Positions 22,370 to 34,534 of a stretch of 64,000 nt of DNA are shown here, piece by piece. Where the stretch lies: positions 32,921,840 to 32,985,839 of the forward strand of contig ML660201.1 of assembly GCA_007570785.1 (NCBI GenBank), read 5' to 3'. Under the pieces are notes generated by a model. The model was not told the DNA's origin and made no database searches. It saw only the letters and a list, made by a program, of their open reading frames with translations. Numbering within the stretch: the stretch's first letter is position 1; every line of letters starts with the position of its first letter. The position numbers were made by a program, and so were the translations under genes. Origin of the DNA: Antilocapra americana (taxonomy: Eukaryota; Chordata; Mammalia; Artiodactyla; Antilocapridae).

Positions 22370-22570
22370 AGGGCTTGCCATATGGCACAGTGGTAAAGAA
22401 TTAAAAAATACATGGGTTCGATTCCTGGATCAGGAAGATGCCTTGGAGTAGGAAATGGCAACCCACTCCAGTATTCTTGCCTGGAAAATTCCATGGACAG
22501 AGGAACCTGGAGGGCTACAGTCCATGAGGTCACAAAGAGATGGACGTGACTGAGTACAGAGCATACGCAC
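22370..22570 (+). mobile_element. Bov-tA SINE with canonical B box
   Basis: Head gggcttgccatatggcacag with A-box-like TGGCACAGTGG (22383-22393) and B box GGTTCGATTCC (22415-22425), then the BovA part and a tail gacgtgactgagtac. Flanks aatgcactgaccgg (22356-22369) and aatgcacagactgg (22571-22584) match at 12 of 14 positions. Confidence 0.95.
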
Positions 22571-22584
22571 AATGCACAGACTGG

Positions 22585-22994
22585 ACCACATATCTTTTCT
22601 CATCCAATAGGTTATACTAGATTTATTCCCAAGTTTCAAGGTTCCAAAAGAAAGCAGAGCCATAAAGCCTGTTGAGACGTAGCTGCGATCTAGAACAACT
22701 TTCCTTTCAGCACATTTTATTGACCAAAGGAAACTGCAATTCCAGCCCACATTTAAGAAATAAGAAAACAGACTCTGCCTTCTCATAAAGAAAGAGAGTA
22801 CTGAGTCAAAGAGGAGTAAAGACTTATAGCCATTTTTTAGTAGCTTTAAGTTGTTCGGTTTTAGCTTAGGAAAATATTAAAATATGAGCCTTTCTTGAAT
22901 TTACATGAAGTGATGGAGGAAAAATGACATGGATTTGGAAAACTTGGCTCATGGATTCACTGTATATATAGTATGTGACCTTGGCCAACTGTTC
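22585..22994. other. Unassigned DNA
   Basis: No gene or repeat recognised. The minus frame 22430-22786 is mainly SINE antisense. Confidence 0.4.
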
Positions 22995-25490
22995 CCAAAA
23001 AAATAGAAGAAAAGAGAACATAACCAACTCAGTCTGACTCCAGGATTACTCTGATACCAAAACCTGACAAAGATATCAACAGAAAACAAAACTGCAGGTT
23101 ATATCTCCTATGGATAAGACACAAAATTCTCCATAAAAAACTAGAAAATTGAATCCAGCAGTACCAAGAAAGAAGAGTATACATTATGATAAAGTGGGAT
23201 TTATCCCCAAAATGTAAGTTTGGTTTAATATCAAAAAAATTGATGTAATGTACTATCAATATATCAACATAACCCAGGACAACAAAAATATGTGATCACC
23301 TTAGTAGGTGCAGAAAAAGCATTTGACAAAATTCAAAACCCTTTAGGACAAAACACTCAATAGACTAGGAGCAGAAGGGAATTCCTCAACCTGACTAAGG
23401 GCATCTACAAAAAATAAATGAGCGCATAGTTAACATTATCCTTAAAGGAGAAAAAAGTGAATGCTTTCCACCAAAAATCAGGAACAGGGCAAGAATGTCC
23501 ATTTATGCCACTTTAAATAAAATATATACTTGAGTTAGGAAATTAGGTGAGAAAAAGTCATTTAAGTTTAACAGGATACAGTAAAACTATCTCTATTTGT
23601 AGATGACACGATCTTGTATGTAAAAAATTCTAAAGAACTAAAAAATATTAAAACTAATAAATGAGTTCAACAAGTTTAAAGGACACAGATCAATATACAA
23701 AAATCATTCATATTTTTTATATGGTAGCAATGGACAAAATGAAAATGACACTAAGAAATGAATTCCATTTTCATTAGCATCAAAAAGAATAAAACTCTTA
23801 GGAATAAATTTATCAAAGTAGTACAAAATTTACACTCTGAAAACTACAAAGCATTACTGAAAGAAATTAAAAAAAAGATAAATAAAAGTTATTCCATATT
23901 CATGTGCTGGAAGATCTAATGTTATTAAGATGACAGTACTCCCCAAATTGATCCACAGACTCAGGGCAATTCTATTCAAAATCTGAGTCTTTTTTTTTCT
24001 GCAGAAATCAACAAGATGAACCTAATATTTATATAAAAATCAAGGAATTTATAGTAGACAAAACAACCTTGAAAATGGGAGCATATTTGAAGTATTCACA
24101 TCAATTTAAAAATTTACTACAAAGCCTTTAACTAAGACAGTGTGGTACTAACATAACTATAAATATATACATCAATAGAGAGGATTGAAAATCTGGAAAG
24201 AAACCCTCACAATTACAGTAAATTGGTTTTCTTCAATGGGGCATAGAGAATTCAAGGAAGTAAAATGAATCTTTTCAACAAATGATGCTAAGACAACTTG
24301 GTATCCAGATGTGAAAAAGTGAAGTTGGACCCCCTCTCTTACCCCATATACAAAAATTAACTGAAAATGGATCACAGACTTAAATATAAGAGTTGCAACT
24401 ATAAAAGTTCCAGAAGAAAACATAGGAGTAGATCTTTTTGACTTTGTTAGACAACAGATTCTTAGATATGACACCAAAAGTACAAGCAACAATAGAGATA
24501 ATATGGGCTTAATCATAATTAAAGCTTTGTACTGAAAGAATACAGTCAAGAAAAAGGAAAGATAATAACTGACAAACTGAGAGAAAATCATATATTTGAT
24601 AAGGGACTTGCATCTAAATTACAGAAACAAAAATTCTTACTATTCAAAAAATAAAATGACAACCCAATTAAATAATGGATACAAGATCTGAATGGACATT
24701 TCTCTGAAGAAAATATGCAAGTAGCCAATGAGCATATGCAACGATCTTTAAATATTAGGTAGATGCAAGTGAAAATTATTATGAGATATCATTCAACACC
24801 CATTAAGATGGCTAAAATAAAAAGACCAGACAATAACAAGTTGGTGAGGATATGGAAAAGTGAGACTCCTTACACAATACTGGTGAGAAATTAAAATTTT
24901 GAAGACACTCTTAAAAATGGTCTGGCAGTTCCTCAAAAGATTAAGCAGAGTTACTGTACTATGTGATCCTATAATTCCTCTCCTAGATGCATACCCAAGA
25001 GAAATGAAAATATAGGTTCACATCATAGAAGCTTGTTTCTAGTGGCCAAAAACCGGAAACAACTCAAATGTCCATCAGCTGGTAAACAGATATGTAAAAT
25101 GTGATATATCCATCCATAATATGGAATATTCCTGAGCCATAAAAAGAAATAGTATGTTTACAGCATGAATAAATCTTGAAAACATTGTGCTAAGTGAAAG
25201 AAGTGAGTCAAATGACCAAGTGTTGTATAATCCCATGTATATGAAATGCCCAGAATAGGCAAATATATAGAGACAAAAATTAGATTAGTCATTGCTGAGA
25301 GGTGGGGGATTTATTTGGTTGTAGTGGGTGGAGAATAACTTGTCATTCATATTGATTTCTCTTGCGAGTGATGAAGATGTGCTAAAATTGTGGCGATGGT
25401 TGCAGGCTTTAGAATATACTGAAAAGCATGGAATTGTACATTTTAAATGGGTGAATTGTATTATATGTGAATTATATCTCAAGAAGTTTA
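22995..25490 (+). mobile_element. Old L1 LINE, ORF2 remnant plus 3' UTR
   Basis: A continuous 2.5 kb plus-strand L1M-type copy. It starts inside the RT domain (ctctgataccaaaacctgac, the ITLIPKPD block). The catalytic box near 23598-23612 reads FVDD instead of FADD. Further blocks are aacttggtatccagatgtga, gtgatatatccatccataat and the 3' end attatatctcaagaagttta. Many frameshifts and stops, no usable frame. 5' truncated. Age appears greater than the Bov elements judging by divergence. Confidence 0.9.
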
Positions 25491-25894
25491 TATACAGAAG
25501 AGAATATGCTAACTCTAAGAGGATGGTTGATGAACAGCGACAATAAGAATACCAAAACATGCCTGGGGTTGTCTTTAGCCCACATGTCACCAATTTGTCC
25601 TTTAGGATTTTCAGTTTATGTCAGAGAAGTCTCACTAAGAAACAAAGGGATTAATGTTCAGTATGTAGGACCAGCATGTGACTGGAGTTGATTAGATATC
25701 CAGCTATCTATCTGTCTAAGCTGATCAACATTGTGAGGAAATGAGGAACAGAAGTTATGGCTAACTGACTCAGGTAGACAAGAAGAAAGAACTGGTTGCT
25801 AATTCCAAACTTATCACAGTTTAAAGACTAAAATTGCTTCTTTAGCAAGGACACCTGATCTTCTGAACTGAGATGGAAAGAAGGTCTTGTGATG
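25491..25894. other. Unassigned DNA
   Basis: No gene or repeat recognised. Confidence 0.4.
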
Positions 25895-26095
25895 AGTGAG
25901 AAGTGTGGGCTTCAAATAGGATCGCGTACAAATGCAGACGCTGTCAGTTGTCACTGTAACCTCAGAATTCCTGGGCCTCGGTTGTCTTATCTATAAAGGA
26001 AGACAACATAGCTATCCTGAAAAATTTGGGAGGACTGTTAAAATATGGTTATAAAATGCCTAGCCTGTTAAAGGTACTCAGAAATTAACCTTTTT
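25895..26095 (+). mobile_element. MIR SINE
   Basis: gtgagaagtgtgggcttcaa, ctgggcctcggttgtcttat, ctataaaggaagacaacata and ttataaaatgcctagcctgt follow MIR order. Confidence 0.6.
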
Positions 26096-27114
26096 TCCTT
26101 TTGTGTAGCAAGAAACCTAGCCAGAGTGTAAGATGATGCAAAATACAAGAAAATATTTCTTTAAATTCTTTAGCATAGACCCAAATATATCATACTGTTC
26201 TGTACTGGTATTCCTTCCTTTAAAAAAATTCACCAGTACACTCCTCCTATATCCTGCAGGAAGCATAGTTTACTATCAACATGATAGTATCTGATTGAGA
26301 AAATCATGTTATTAATATTTCATTTAAAGGGGAAAGGGAAACTCCCTACCACTGCTATTACTGCTACCAAATAGCATCAACCCACAGCTTCTGGGTTTCA
26401 AAATAAGTTGAATGGGAAGGATAAAGAAAATTATTTGCCTAGAAAAATAAAATTCAGATTCAAACCTAAATGTGGTCCCAAACCCTATGAGTGCAGTCAA
26501 GTGTTGCAAAGGAGAGGAACAAGGTATTCCAGGAGAATACAGAGCAAGAGGACCTCGCTTAGTCAAATGGCTCTTAAAGTATCTGCATCACTGTTTTTGC
26601 TTCCGCCGACCCCTCCCCACTAAATGGTTTGAAACTGACCTTTGTGAAGTTGGTCTTTCAAACAATCATTTGCTGTCTCTAAAAAGTTTTAAATAGCTGT
26701 CTTGGTAAAAGTGAAATCAATATTCTTTCAGTCTGGGCTTTTAGCAGATAATGTTCCCCATAAATCAGAGGCATAATGACAGTGGAATAATTCATCATCT
26801 CATTACATTTACATATGATGCGCCACATTGTTCTGAGGCGAAGGTTATCTTCCCTGCCTGGGATTCCATCCAGAAACAAATAAAAACCAAGGAACCTGAT
26901 GATTTTGTGGTCCGTTTATAGATGCTATTGTGGATCAGTTTTCTGTCCATCAGCTACTTTTTCTTTACAGCCCTTCTGCGCACACACTGCAGGAATATGT
27001 CTTTCCAGCCTAAGAATTTCAATAACATTTAAAACTTTGTGAAAAGGTGCCTGTCTGGGTTGAAAATGTTTTCTGTACTCTGGACTTCTTTTTATATCTG
27101 TGCCAGTTCCAAGG
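26096..27114. other. Single-copy DNA
   Basis: No gene or repeat recognised. The plus frames 26408-26623 and 26472-26696 overlap each other and a minus frame, and lack domains. Confidence 0.45.
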
Positions 27115-27270
27115 TCATTAGTAAAAATAGTCAAGTATTTATTGAGCACCTACTATGTTTCAAGTTTGACCCTGGATGCTGGGACTTTTATATATGTATG
27201 AATTTGTCTGCTGTCATTGAGCTTAGCATGATATGGGGAAAGGTGACAAAGAACTCTTCACAAATATTCC
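27115..27270 (-). mobile_element. L2 LINE 3' end
   Basis: Reverse of the LINE2 terminus: gtatttattgagcacctact, then tgctgtcattgagcttagca, the reverse of the L2 gtaagctccatgagggcag region. Confidence 0.65.
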
Positions 27271-27659
27271 TACCATCTTTGCTAGTAGTAAGGATGCAGT
27301 TGACGAAGGACCCTCTAGACTGGTGTAGTGGGGCATAGATTATGGAAGGCAGCCCTGAGAGTGGTGTTTAGGGTAACACCTAATGGCTAGACATTGCAAT
27401 CACAGCATTCCAACCAGAAGGAACATCATACCACTTAACCAATAATATAAACAGGAGAAGGAATGAATGAATGATAGGGCAATAACCAACAAGTGATCTA
27501 ATAATGGCTCTGAATTTTGAGGACTTACTCTTTTTCTACTCAAGGAGAATTGAATTAGTAAAATGTCAGTGAAGGCCTGGGTAGGCCTGTGGCATTACCC
27601 CTTCAACTCCAACTTTTACCAGTTATACAGACTGCTGGATTCCTGACCTGGATAAAGTA

Positions 27660-27845
27660 CTTAGAGAAAAACAGACCTGAATGTGAATTTCAGAGTTACC
27701 CCTTATGGATGACTTGGTCCAAGGTTTCCTTGGGTGAGTTACTTTCTTAATCACAATTTCTTCTACTGTAAAATGGGAATTACATGAGAGATCCTCTTAA
27801 GGCTGCTGTGAAGAGAAGAAGAGATCATGAATGTTCATGCAGGAA
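27660..27845 (+). mobile_element. MIR SINE
   Basis: cttgggtgagttactttctt, tctactgtaaaatgggaatt and gctgctgtgaagagaagaag represent the MIR middle and distal parts. Confidence 0.6.
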
Positions 27846-27861
27846 AATACAAGAGTTAAGA

Positions 27862-27956
27862 AGCTAAGCTGGGTTTCTGAGCAGATTGCCTTTGAATCTC
27901 TGCTGGGCCACTGTTTAGCCATGTGACCTTGGGTAAATTTCATAATAGTTAGGCTT
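27862..27956 (+). mobile_element. MIR SINE, truncated
   Basis: gctgggccactgtttagcca and tgtgaccttgggtaaatttc are the MIR core. A Bov-tA inserted directly after it. Confidence 0.6.
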
Positions 27957-27967
27957 TAACACACCAT

Positions 27968-28200
27968 GCTTGCTTGTGTGCATGTTATGCTGCTTCAGTC
28001 CTGTCTGACTCTATGCGACCCCATGGACTATAGATCTCCAGGCTTGTCTCTACATGGGATTCCTCAGGCAAGTATACTGGAGTGGGTTGCCATGCCCTCC
28101 TCCAGGGAATCTTCCTGACCCAGGGATCAAACTTGTGTTGTTTACATCTCCTGCCTTGGCAGGTGGTTCCTTTACCACTCTCACCATCTGGGAAGCCCCA
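27968..28200 (-). mobile_element. Bov-tA SINE
   Basis: Minus-strand copy: head ggggcttcccagatggtgag, decayed B box (agtttgatccc), BovA part and tail. Flanks taacacaccat (27957-27967) and taacacagcat (28201-28211) match at 10 of 11 positions. Confidence 0.93.
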
Positions 28201-28211
28201 TAACACAGCAT

Positions 28212-28790
28212 ATGTGTTCCTAAAAATCACCGTGCTGTGCAAAAGTAGGCAAAAGACAAATCACAAAGCTTATGGAGAAAATCGAGGCTAGGGCCACAAG
28301 GCAAAAACTTGTCAGTGATACATAAAAAAAAAAAAAGAAAACATAGTCTAACAACAGTAGACTGTTTACATGTGTTCAGTAGCTAGGAAATACATTAATC
28401 CTATAAATACTGCACTTTGCCCTGAAAAGGATCAGGAGTTTGCTTGTGGGTGCTGAATGGGCTGCAGTTTTTGAACACTTATGAAGTGGTGGAAGCAGAT
28501 TTATCAGAAACGGGACAGAAAGTTGTAGCACCAGATGTAGACAGTGTTGCTCGTAACAGCTGAGGTGAGCTGAGCTGGATGGGGAACGCCTGAGAGATGT
28601 GCAGGTGTGTGTCTTGTGTATTTCCATGCAGTCCACTTCTGCCGGGTGTAGGTTCTGCATTTACCCAATGTTTCTCGCAGTGAGAATTGAGCATCCACAA
28701 ACACGAGCATCACAAATTCATTTAGGCTCAACCTGTCCCCTATAGTATCAGTTAGGTTGAAACACGTGTGCATTGTAGCAGAACTGAATG
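28212..28790. other. Single-copy DNA
   Basis: A13 at about 28324-28336; otherwise nothing recognised. Three overlapping minus frames at 28376-28773 are in different frames of the same stretch and show no domain. Confidence 0.45.
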
Positions 28791-28794
28791 TGTA

Positions 28795-28875
28795 TTTCTC
28801 TTGCTCTGCCTCAGTTCTCCCATCTATATAAATGGGGATGATCCTAAAGCCAAACTCTGAGGGATATTATGATCT
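28795..28875 (+). mobile_element. MIR SINE fragment
   Basis: ctgcctcagttctcccatct followed by ataaatggggatgatcctaa is the MIR distal core. Confidence 0.6.
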
Positions 28876-28911
28876 TTTTGTGTAATGGTAGGTTAAAATG
28901 AAGTTTTCTCT

Positions 28912-29110
28912 TTTTTTGGTTTTAAATTTTTAATGGATGATAATTGCTTTACAGTGTACTTCTGCTGCATAACAACATGAATCAACTGTAAGTTTATATA
29001 AATCCCCTCCCTCTTGATCCTCCCTCCTGAATATTATGATCTTAACTATACCGGATGTTGCCATTATGAAATGCCTAGTACTGAGCATGACATACAGGTA
29101 TGCTTCCTTT
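28912..29110 (-). mobile_element. Artiodactyl L1 3' UTR fragment
   Basis: Reverse of an artiodactyl L1 3' end: tttttaatggatgataattg, tgctgcataacaacatgaat and cccctccctcttgatcctcc. Severely truncated. Confidence 0.75.
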
Positions 29111-29114
29111 TTCC

Positions 29115-30110
29115 TAAGCATTTGACATTTTATGTTGCATTAAATTTGATTTTGACTAGAAGCCACACATTGCTTCTGTTGAGTGAAGGTTGACCTTGTT
29201 GTCAACAAAGCTTAACAGAAGCACATGCTCCTGCTCCCCCAAGATACATGCACAGAGTCTTCCTGCTCCTCAAAGAAATAGGCTTGATGAGGGAGACTGT
29301 AGTCACATTTTTATGGGGAGGAGAGAGAGAGAAGAAATGGCTTCTGTGGACCCAGGGAAGGGCCTCAGACCAGCAGGCGAGTGCTTCACAGCTCACCTCA
29401 AGGGGAGTCCTGTTGGCTAGGGCTTCAGCTCCAGCTATTCTTGCCTGTGGGCTAGGGTGAGTCACCTAAGCACTCTTTCGCTGTAATCTGCTTCTTGGTG
29501 ACTCTGCACACTGAGCTTGAGTTCCAGAGGTTTTCCTATCAATGCTTACATTTGGCTCAGCCTGTGCTGAAACCCAGATAGGTAATTTTATCTTTCTTCT
29601 GTCCTCCTTTTGGGTAGTTGCAGACAGCTGGGTAGGAACAAATATAAGGGACTGTGACTCACAGGGTGTGGTGGGCTGAACTGGAAAACAGAGCACAGGC
29701 TTGCATGAGATGCATGCTGGTTGGATGCAGGAAATTTGTGAAGCATGGGTGCAGGCCCCTGTGTGTACTCATTTCCAGTAGTTTGCATCCAGGTACATCT
29801 CCTGCAAGCTCCTGAGTCATGTACACTGGTTGTTTCCACCCTCAGCTGTTTATGTTTAGGGGCCACAGAGCTGCTTCCTCCCTGGCCCCGATCCCCAGAT
29901 TGCCATCTCTTAGTTGATATGTCCTGCTGTCCTTCCAGGAGTGACTTCAATGCCAACACTTCCATGCCTCTTTCTCTCATCACTTCTGATTCTGAGAGCA
30001 TCCCCCAAATAGTTATTAGCTTCTCAATACTTTGTCTTGTTCATCTCTGTGACCTCCAGCTCTCTGATTGTTGTGTTTTATTGTACCCACATCTCCTATC
30101 ACCTCAATTC
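29115..30110. other. Single-copy DNA, no gene accepted
   Basis: More GC-rich than its surroundings and rich in chance frames on both strands (for example 29588-30001 minus and 29745-30134 plus, which overlap). None has a recognisable domain. Part of 29930-30110 may be very old L2, not certain. Confidence 0.45.
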
Positions 30111-30114
30111 AGAA

Positions 30115-30375
30115 CAGAATGCTGGCATGATTAAGAGCAATAGACTTTGGAGACAGACAGATCTGGGCTGGAATTCTACTACTTCTGCTTAGAAGTGGAA
30201 AGATTCTTCCTTTTTCTAACTTTTAGTTCTCTTATCTACAAAATTGGAGAAGTAATACTTTTACCCTTAGTGTTGCTATAAGGATTAAGCAACATAGGAT
30301 CTTTGCAACACTCAACACAGACTAAATACTCCATAAACGTAACTGTTGTGATCAATAGCAAGTTGAACTTCTTGC
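30115..30375 (+). mobile_element. MIR SINE, nearly full length
   Basis: gattaagagcaatagacttt, gacagacagatctgggctgg, gttctcttatctacaaaatt, gctataaggattaagcaaca and ctaaatactccataaacgta cover MIR from head to end. Confidence 0.8.
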
Positions 30376-31017
30376 AAACCTTGGGAGTGGCTTCATGGAG
30401 CTAAATCCACCCAGAAGGAAATGCAAAAATATTTATCGAATGAATGAAATGATCACTTGTCATTAATGTTGAGTGTTCCACTTCATATATTTTTGGGTGA
30501 ATGTTTCATTTATACATTCTTATGAATTGTCCCATCTGTGTCAGACAAGAAAGTGGGGATAGGGAAAAACAGGATAGACAGTCACTGCCCTCTTGGAATC
30601 GTAAATGTAGCAGAAGAAATGAGTTACAGGGACTTACCTATCCTTGGTTTTCCCCCCAGGAAGTGGTCTCTTGTTGATTTTTGGCATTAGTGTGCCGAAA
30701 TCTATATTTTGACTAGCAAAATGATGCATTACATGGGCAAAATATTGATGAAATAATGTGCAAACATCAAATGATGAGCCCTGGAAATAAATTAGACAAT
30801 ATCACTAAATGTCAGCTGCCAAAATGGTCTACATCTTGACGTTGGCTTTCATGAAGTTTACAGTCTATAGGGTTTTACATTTGAATTAGAGGCTGCCTTA
30901 ACCATTTTGACTGGATTCCCTATTTAACATAAAGGTCCTAGTCACATTCAAGAAACATAGATGAATGGTTTGGTAATGAAGGATTAGCTGAAGTGAAAGG
31001 AGGTATATCATGTAGAA
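30376..31017. other. Single-copy DNA
   Basis: Nothing recognised apart from a short ttatcgaatgaatgaaat end-like motif near 30436. Confidence 0.45.
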
Positions 31018-31142
31018 CAGTGTTCCTCAAAGTGTACCTTCCTGGGGAATGTACCCAGTATTTTTTTTTTTAAACAAGTATCTTCAGTTAATTCTAACAT
31101 AGGTAGTATACATAGACCATAGTTTGAGATGTATTGCTTTAG
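31018..31142 (+). mobile_element. Small hAT-type (MER1 group) element
   Basis: cagtgttcctcaaagtgtac at one end and catagtttgagatgtattgc at the other are compatible with the terminal inverted repeats (cagtggttctcaaa type) of small Charlie-derived elements. About 125 bp with an internal T10 run. Subfamily not determined; strand is nominal. Confidence 0.5.
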
Positions 31143-31597
31143 AGAAAGTAGGTAGATTGGTTTCTGAGTCTTAAGTTATAAGTTCAAAATCAATATGAGT
31201 AAAAGTGCCAGGGACTATGAATTGGGATCCGAGTAAATTTGTACTGTGGGAATATTCAGGTGACATAATGACTTGAAAGTTTGAATTATAATCTAGATTG
31301 GTCAAAATTTGCATTTTCACAAGTCCAGAAAACTATTAAATCTACCTGCCCAGATTTTTACTTTATTAACTCAACCTCAATCCACAATGCCTCTATAAAA
31401 CTTTTGTTAACAGAAATACTGAAAAGACTGCTCTTAAGAAATTTACAGTTGACTGGAACTTTGTTCATATAAAACTTTTAAATATCAGCATGGGTTGGCA
31501 GTTAACTACTTGTTAATGGGAGCCTCAGCAATAATCCATGTAACGGGAATTCAGAAGTAGAAGGACTCTAGTCCAGCTAGAAGGGTTAGTGTCAGTT

Positions 31598-31965
31598 CAA
31601 ATATATATTATCATGTGTAAAATAGCTAGTGGGAAGTTGCTGTATAACACAGGGAGCTTAGCCTGGTGCTCTGCAGCAACCTGCTGCTGCTGCTGCTGCT
31701 AAGTCGCTTCAGTCGTGTCTGACTCTGTACAACCCCATGGACAGGAGCCCACCAGGCTCCTTTGGCCACAGAATTCTCTAGGCAAGAGTACTGGAGTAGG
31801 TTGCCATTTCCTTCTCAACTGTGGCAACCTAGAGGAGTGGGAGAGAGTTTCGAGAGGGAGGGGGTATACATATACTTCCAGCTGATTCATGTTGTTATAC
31901 AGCAGAAACAAGCATAACATTATAAAGCAATTACCCTCTAATTAAAAATAAGGTTTAAAACAGAT
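31598..31965 (+). mobile_element. Artiodactyl L1 3' UTR, split by Bov-A
   Basis: Plus-strand L1 3' end: aatagctagtgggaagttgc, tgtataacacagggagctta, then after the insertion agaggagtgggagagagttt, cttccagctgattcatgttg, ataaagcaattaccctctaa and an A-rich end. The Bov-A at 31683-31823 splits it cleanly. Confidence 0.9.
31683..31823 (-). mobile_element. Bov-A SINE nested in L1
   Basis: Begins (plus) with a (CTG)n run from the SINE tail, then aagtcgcttcagtcgtgtct and ends ggttgccatttccttctc. Target duplication gcaacct at 31676-31682 and 31824-31830; removing one copy restores L1 sequence. Confidence 0.95.
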
Positions 31966-32089
31966 GAGGAAATGAGTTTACTAAGCTCTGAAAAAGGATA
32001 AAGTATGTATCTTCAAAGAAGGTGAGAACAGGGCATCCCAGATATGAACCACAGTATGAACTGTGCAGAAATTCATAGGTGTTTCCATT

Positions 32090-32235
32090 AGGCTTTGGTT
32101 CTCAAAGGGAGCATAACCACTGAGAGGTGTTTTGAAAATTTGTGGGGACTATTTGGGTTGTCACATTTGAGGGGATACTACTGGCATTTAAGTGGGGATG
32201 GTAGATGTGTGATATAGACACACAAAATGAGAAAT
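32090..32235 (+). mobile_element. MER5-type hAT element
   Basis: ggctttggttctcaaaggga, gggttgtcacatttgagggg and atactactggcatttaagtg match the MER5 consensus order. Diverged, 3' end unclear. Confidence 0.65.
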
Positions 32236-33325
32236 TTTCCCAAGTCCTGTATGATTTTCACATACTCTGTTGGACATTTAATTTGATTGAAAAACTTGCA
32301 TATGATTATCTTATGTAGAACCTACACTAAAAAAGATGTTAGATATATAGAAAGATAATGGTTTAATTATATACTTTTTTCCAGGAATGCAACTACAGAA
32401 GGTAGTTGGTTACCTTCAGAGATTAACCAAGCATTGTTCACCATTTCAGAAAATCATATGACTGATGGCAATACAAACATATGAAAATTTGGGTTTGAGT
32501 TATCAGTTTGAATTTGTAACTGTCACACTCATGGTAATTCTTTGCATGTATATATGAATATATGTATTTTTGGTTCTCATTTCAAAATTTGAAATGGAAA
32601 GGGAAAGAATGGTTACATCCTGTGAGTACTGTAACTTTTCTTAAATCCAAAATGATTTGATATAAGAGACTGAAGCATCTGTATATCTTTTAGTATAATC
32701 ATGCCTGGGCACTTATATTTTAAAGTGTGTTATAGTAATTAATTAATTTTTAATTAATTAATTTTTTCTTGGTCCTCTGTAACGTACTGGGGTGTTATTT
32801 AATATTTTTCAAATTATGTGTGTAGGTTGGTTTTGTTAGCAACTATTTGTAATAGAAATTGGATGTGAGATTTGATAAGTATAACAGCCTCCTGAATCAA
32901 AACATCAAGCCTGAGAATTACAAAGACATATTTGCTTAAATTCAGTGGTAGAGGTCAGGGGCTGGGATGGGTTTGATGAAGAGGTGAACCTTTGTTTAAC
33001 CTCTGATCTTACCTCCCCAGGGCCACAGTAATATTTGTCCAGATATATCAATTTTTAGTAATCTATTTTAGCAACTGGTAGAAAGGTCTTCTAATATTTT
33101 CTGCAATACTTAAATAATATATATCTGATATGCAACTTTATAGATAACAGACTTGGCCAAGAAAATGGCTGTTGTATTACTGCCATATCAGCATTTTCAG
33201 AGGTTCAAAATGTTTTCCTCATGTTTGGAAACCATAGCGTCAGACAGGTTTCCTCTAAGAAGATTTATCTGAATAAGCCATTTTAGCGATAAGGGAAGAA
33301 CACAGCCCAGCAGTGCCCCCCTCCC
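32236..33325. other. Single-copy AT-rich DNA with TAAT palindrome
   Basis: No gene recognised. Contains a perfect 11-bp inverted repeat taattaattaa (32736-32746) / ttaattaatta (32750-32760). Confidence 0.5.
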
Positions 33326-34160
33326 TTTTTTTTTTTTTTTTTTGGTTTATGTTCTTAAGCTCCATAGAGCTTCTTTTTCCAAACTAAGTCAATCTTCCCC
33401 ACCCACTGACAGATGTTTGATGCTCCCCAGAACTCCCTGCTTCTCCAGAAACTATCCCTCAGGCTGGTCTTAGGGCCACTGAAACCAAACTCTGGCAAGA
33501 GGGAGAAATCACATTTCCTTAAGAGCATAATGCAATGACAAGGCACGGGGCTACATGTCTAGCAATTAGGGCTAGAAGTTGTTCATAAATGTTAGAAAAC
33601 TGGTGTCAGGGTAAATCCTAGGCCTGGTTTCTCCACAACAGATTCTGCCAGGAGCAAAGAAAGGTACTGCTGTCACTTAGGAAACAAGTATCTTTTCATA
33701 TGTCATCTTAAAAAACGAATGAAGCCGTAAATCAAAAGTGGTTGGTTATGGACACATGAGTTGTGTGTATTGCTGTTAGGTGTTTAATAAAAGGATCATC
33801 TAGACCCTGTCACAAAGATCCCTGGTCATTATCTGAAATGAGGGCTATCTACCTTGAGGGATAAATTACCCCGAAATAGCAAGTGTGGTGCTCATTTTAT
33901 GCTGGGATTGCAGCCAGATGCCATGTTTGCTGTTCTTGGGTCTGTAGGACCTGTTAAGAAGGAGCTGTTTATGCCACAAATGGTATGTTAAACAAATAAA
34001 TAAATGCAGCACACTCATGGAAAGAATAGTTTTGATTGGTCTGAAGAAACAGCCGTTTTCATCTAGGAAATGCTTTTTGTAATGTGATCCTCTCAGCAAT
34101 TTCAATCTAAGAATCATTTTAGGAGGGCTGCCTAGTACTGAATATATCGAATGGGCTGCC
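33326..34160. other. T18 run and unassigned DNA
   Basis: T18 at 33326-33343. On minus it would be a poly-A tail preceded by cttaagaacataaacc, but no standard AATAAA lies at the right distance and no parent is recognised. The remainder shows no gene or known repeat. Confidence 0.4.
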
Positions 34161-34172
34161 TCATTTGGGTTT

Positions 34173-34445
34173 TGGAGAAGGCAGTGGCACCCCACTCCAG
34201 TACTCTTGCCTGGAAAATCCCATGGATGGAGGAGCCTGGTAGGCTGCAGTCCATGGGATCGCGAAGAGTTGGACACAACTGAGCGACTTCACTTTCACTT
34301 TTCACTTTCATGCATTGGAGAAGGAAATGGCAACCCACTCCAGTGTTCTTGCCTGAGCATCCCAGGACAGCGGAGCCTGGTGGGCTGCTGCTTATGGGGT
34401 TGCACAGAGTCGGACACGACTGAAGCAATTTAGCAGCAGCAACAG
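34173..34445 (+). mobile_element. Bov-A2 SINE with exact target duplication
   Basis: Two BovA monomers joined by cactttcacttttcacttt, with a CAG-rich tail. Perfect 11-bp direct repeats catttgggttt at 34162-34172 and 34446-34456. Low divergence from the family pattern suggests a fairly recent insertion. Confidence 0.96.
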
Positions 34446-34534
34446 CATTTGGGTTTGAGTTTTGGTTTTCTAGGAAGCTATTTTGGCATCTCATAGACAT
34501 TGACTAACATTTTCAAGTGGACAATAGTCAACAG

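Noticed and set aside
22371..22440. tRNA gene
   Set aside because: A- and B-box-like motifs belong to the Bov-tA head; no cloverleaf with paired acceptor stem, and the BovA body follows directly.
29588..30134. Overlapping frames of 137 (minus) and 129 (plus) codons
   Set aside because: Both strands open over the same GC-richer stretch, neither with a domain; typical of chance.
33326..33600. Processed pseudogene upstream of T18
   Set aside because: No AATAAA at the expected distance, no recognised parent and no target duplication found.
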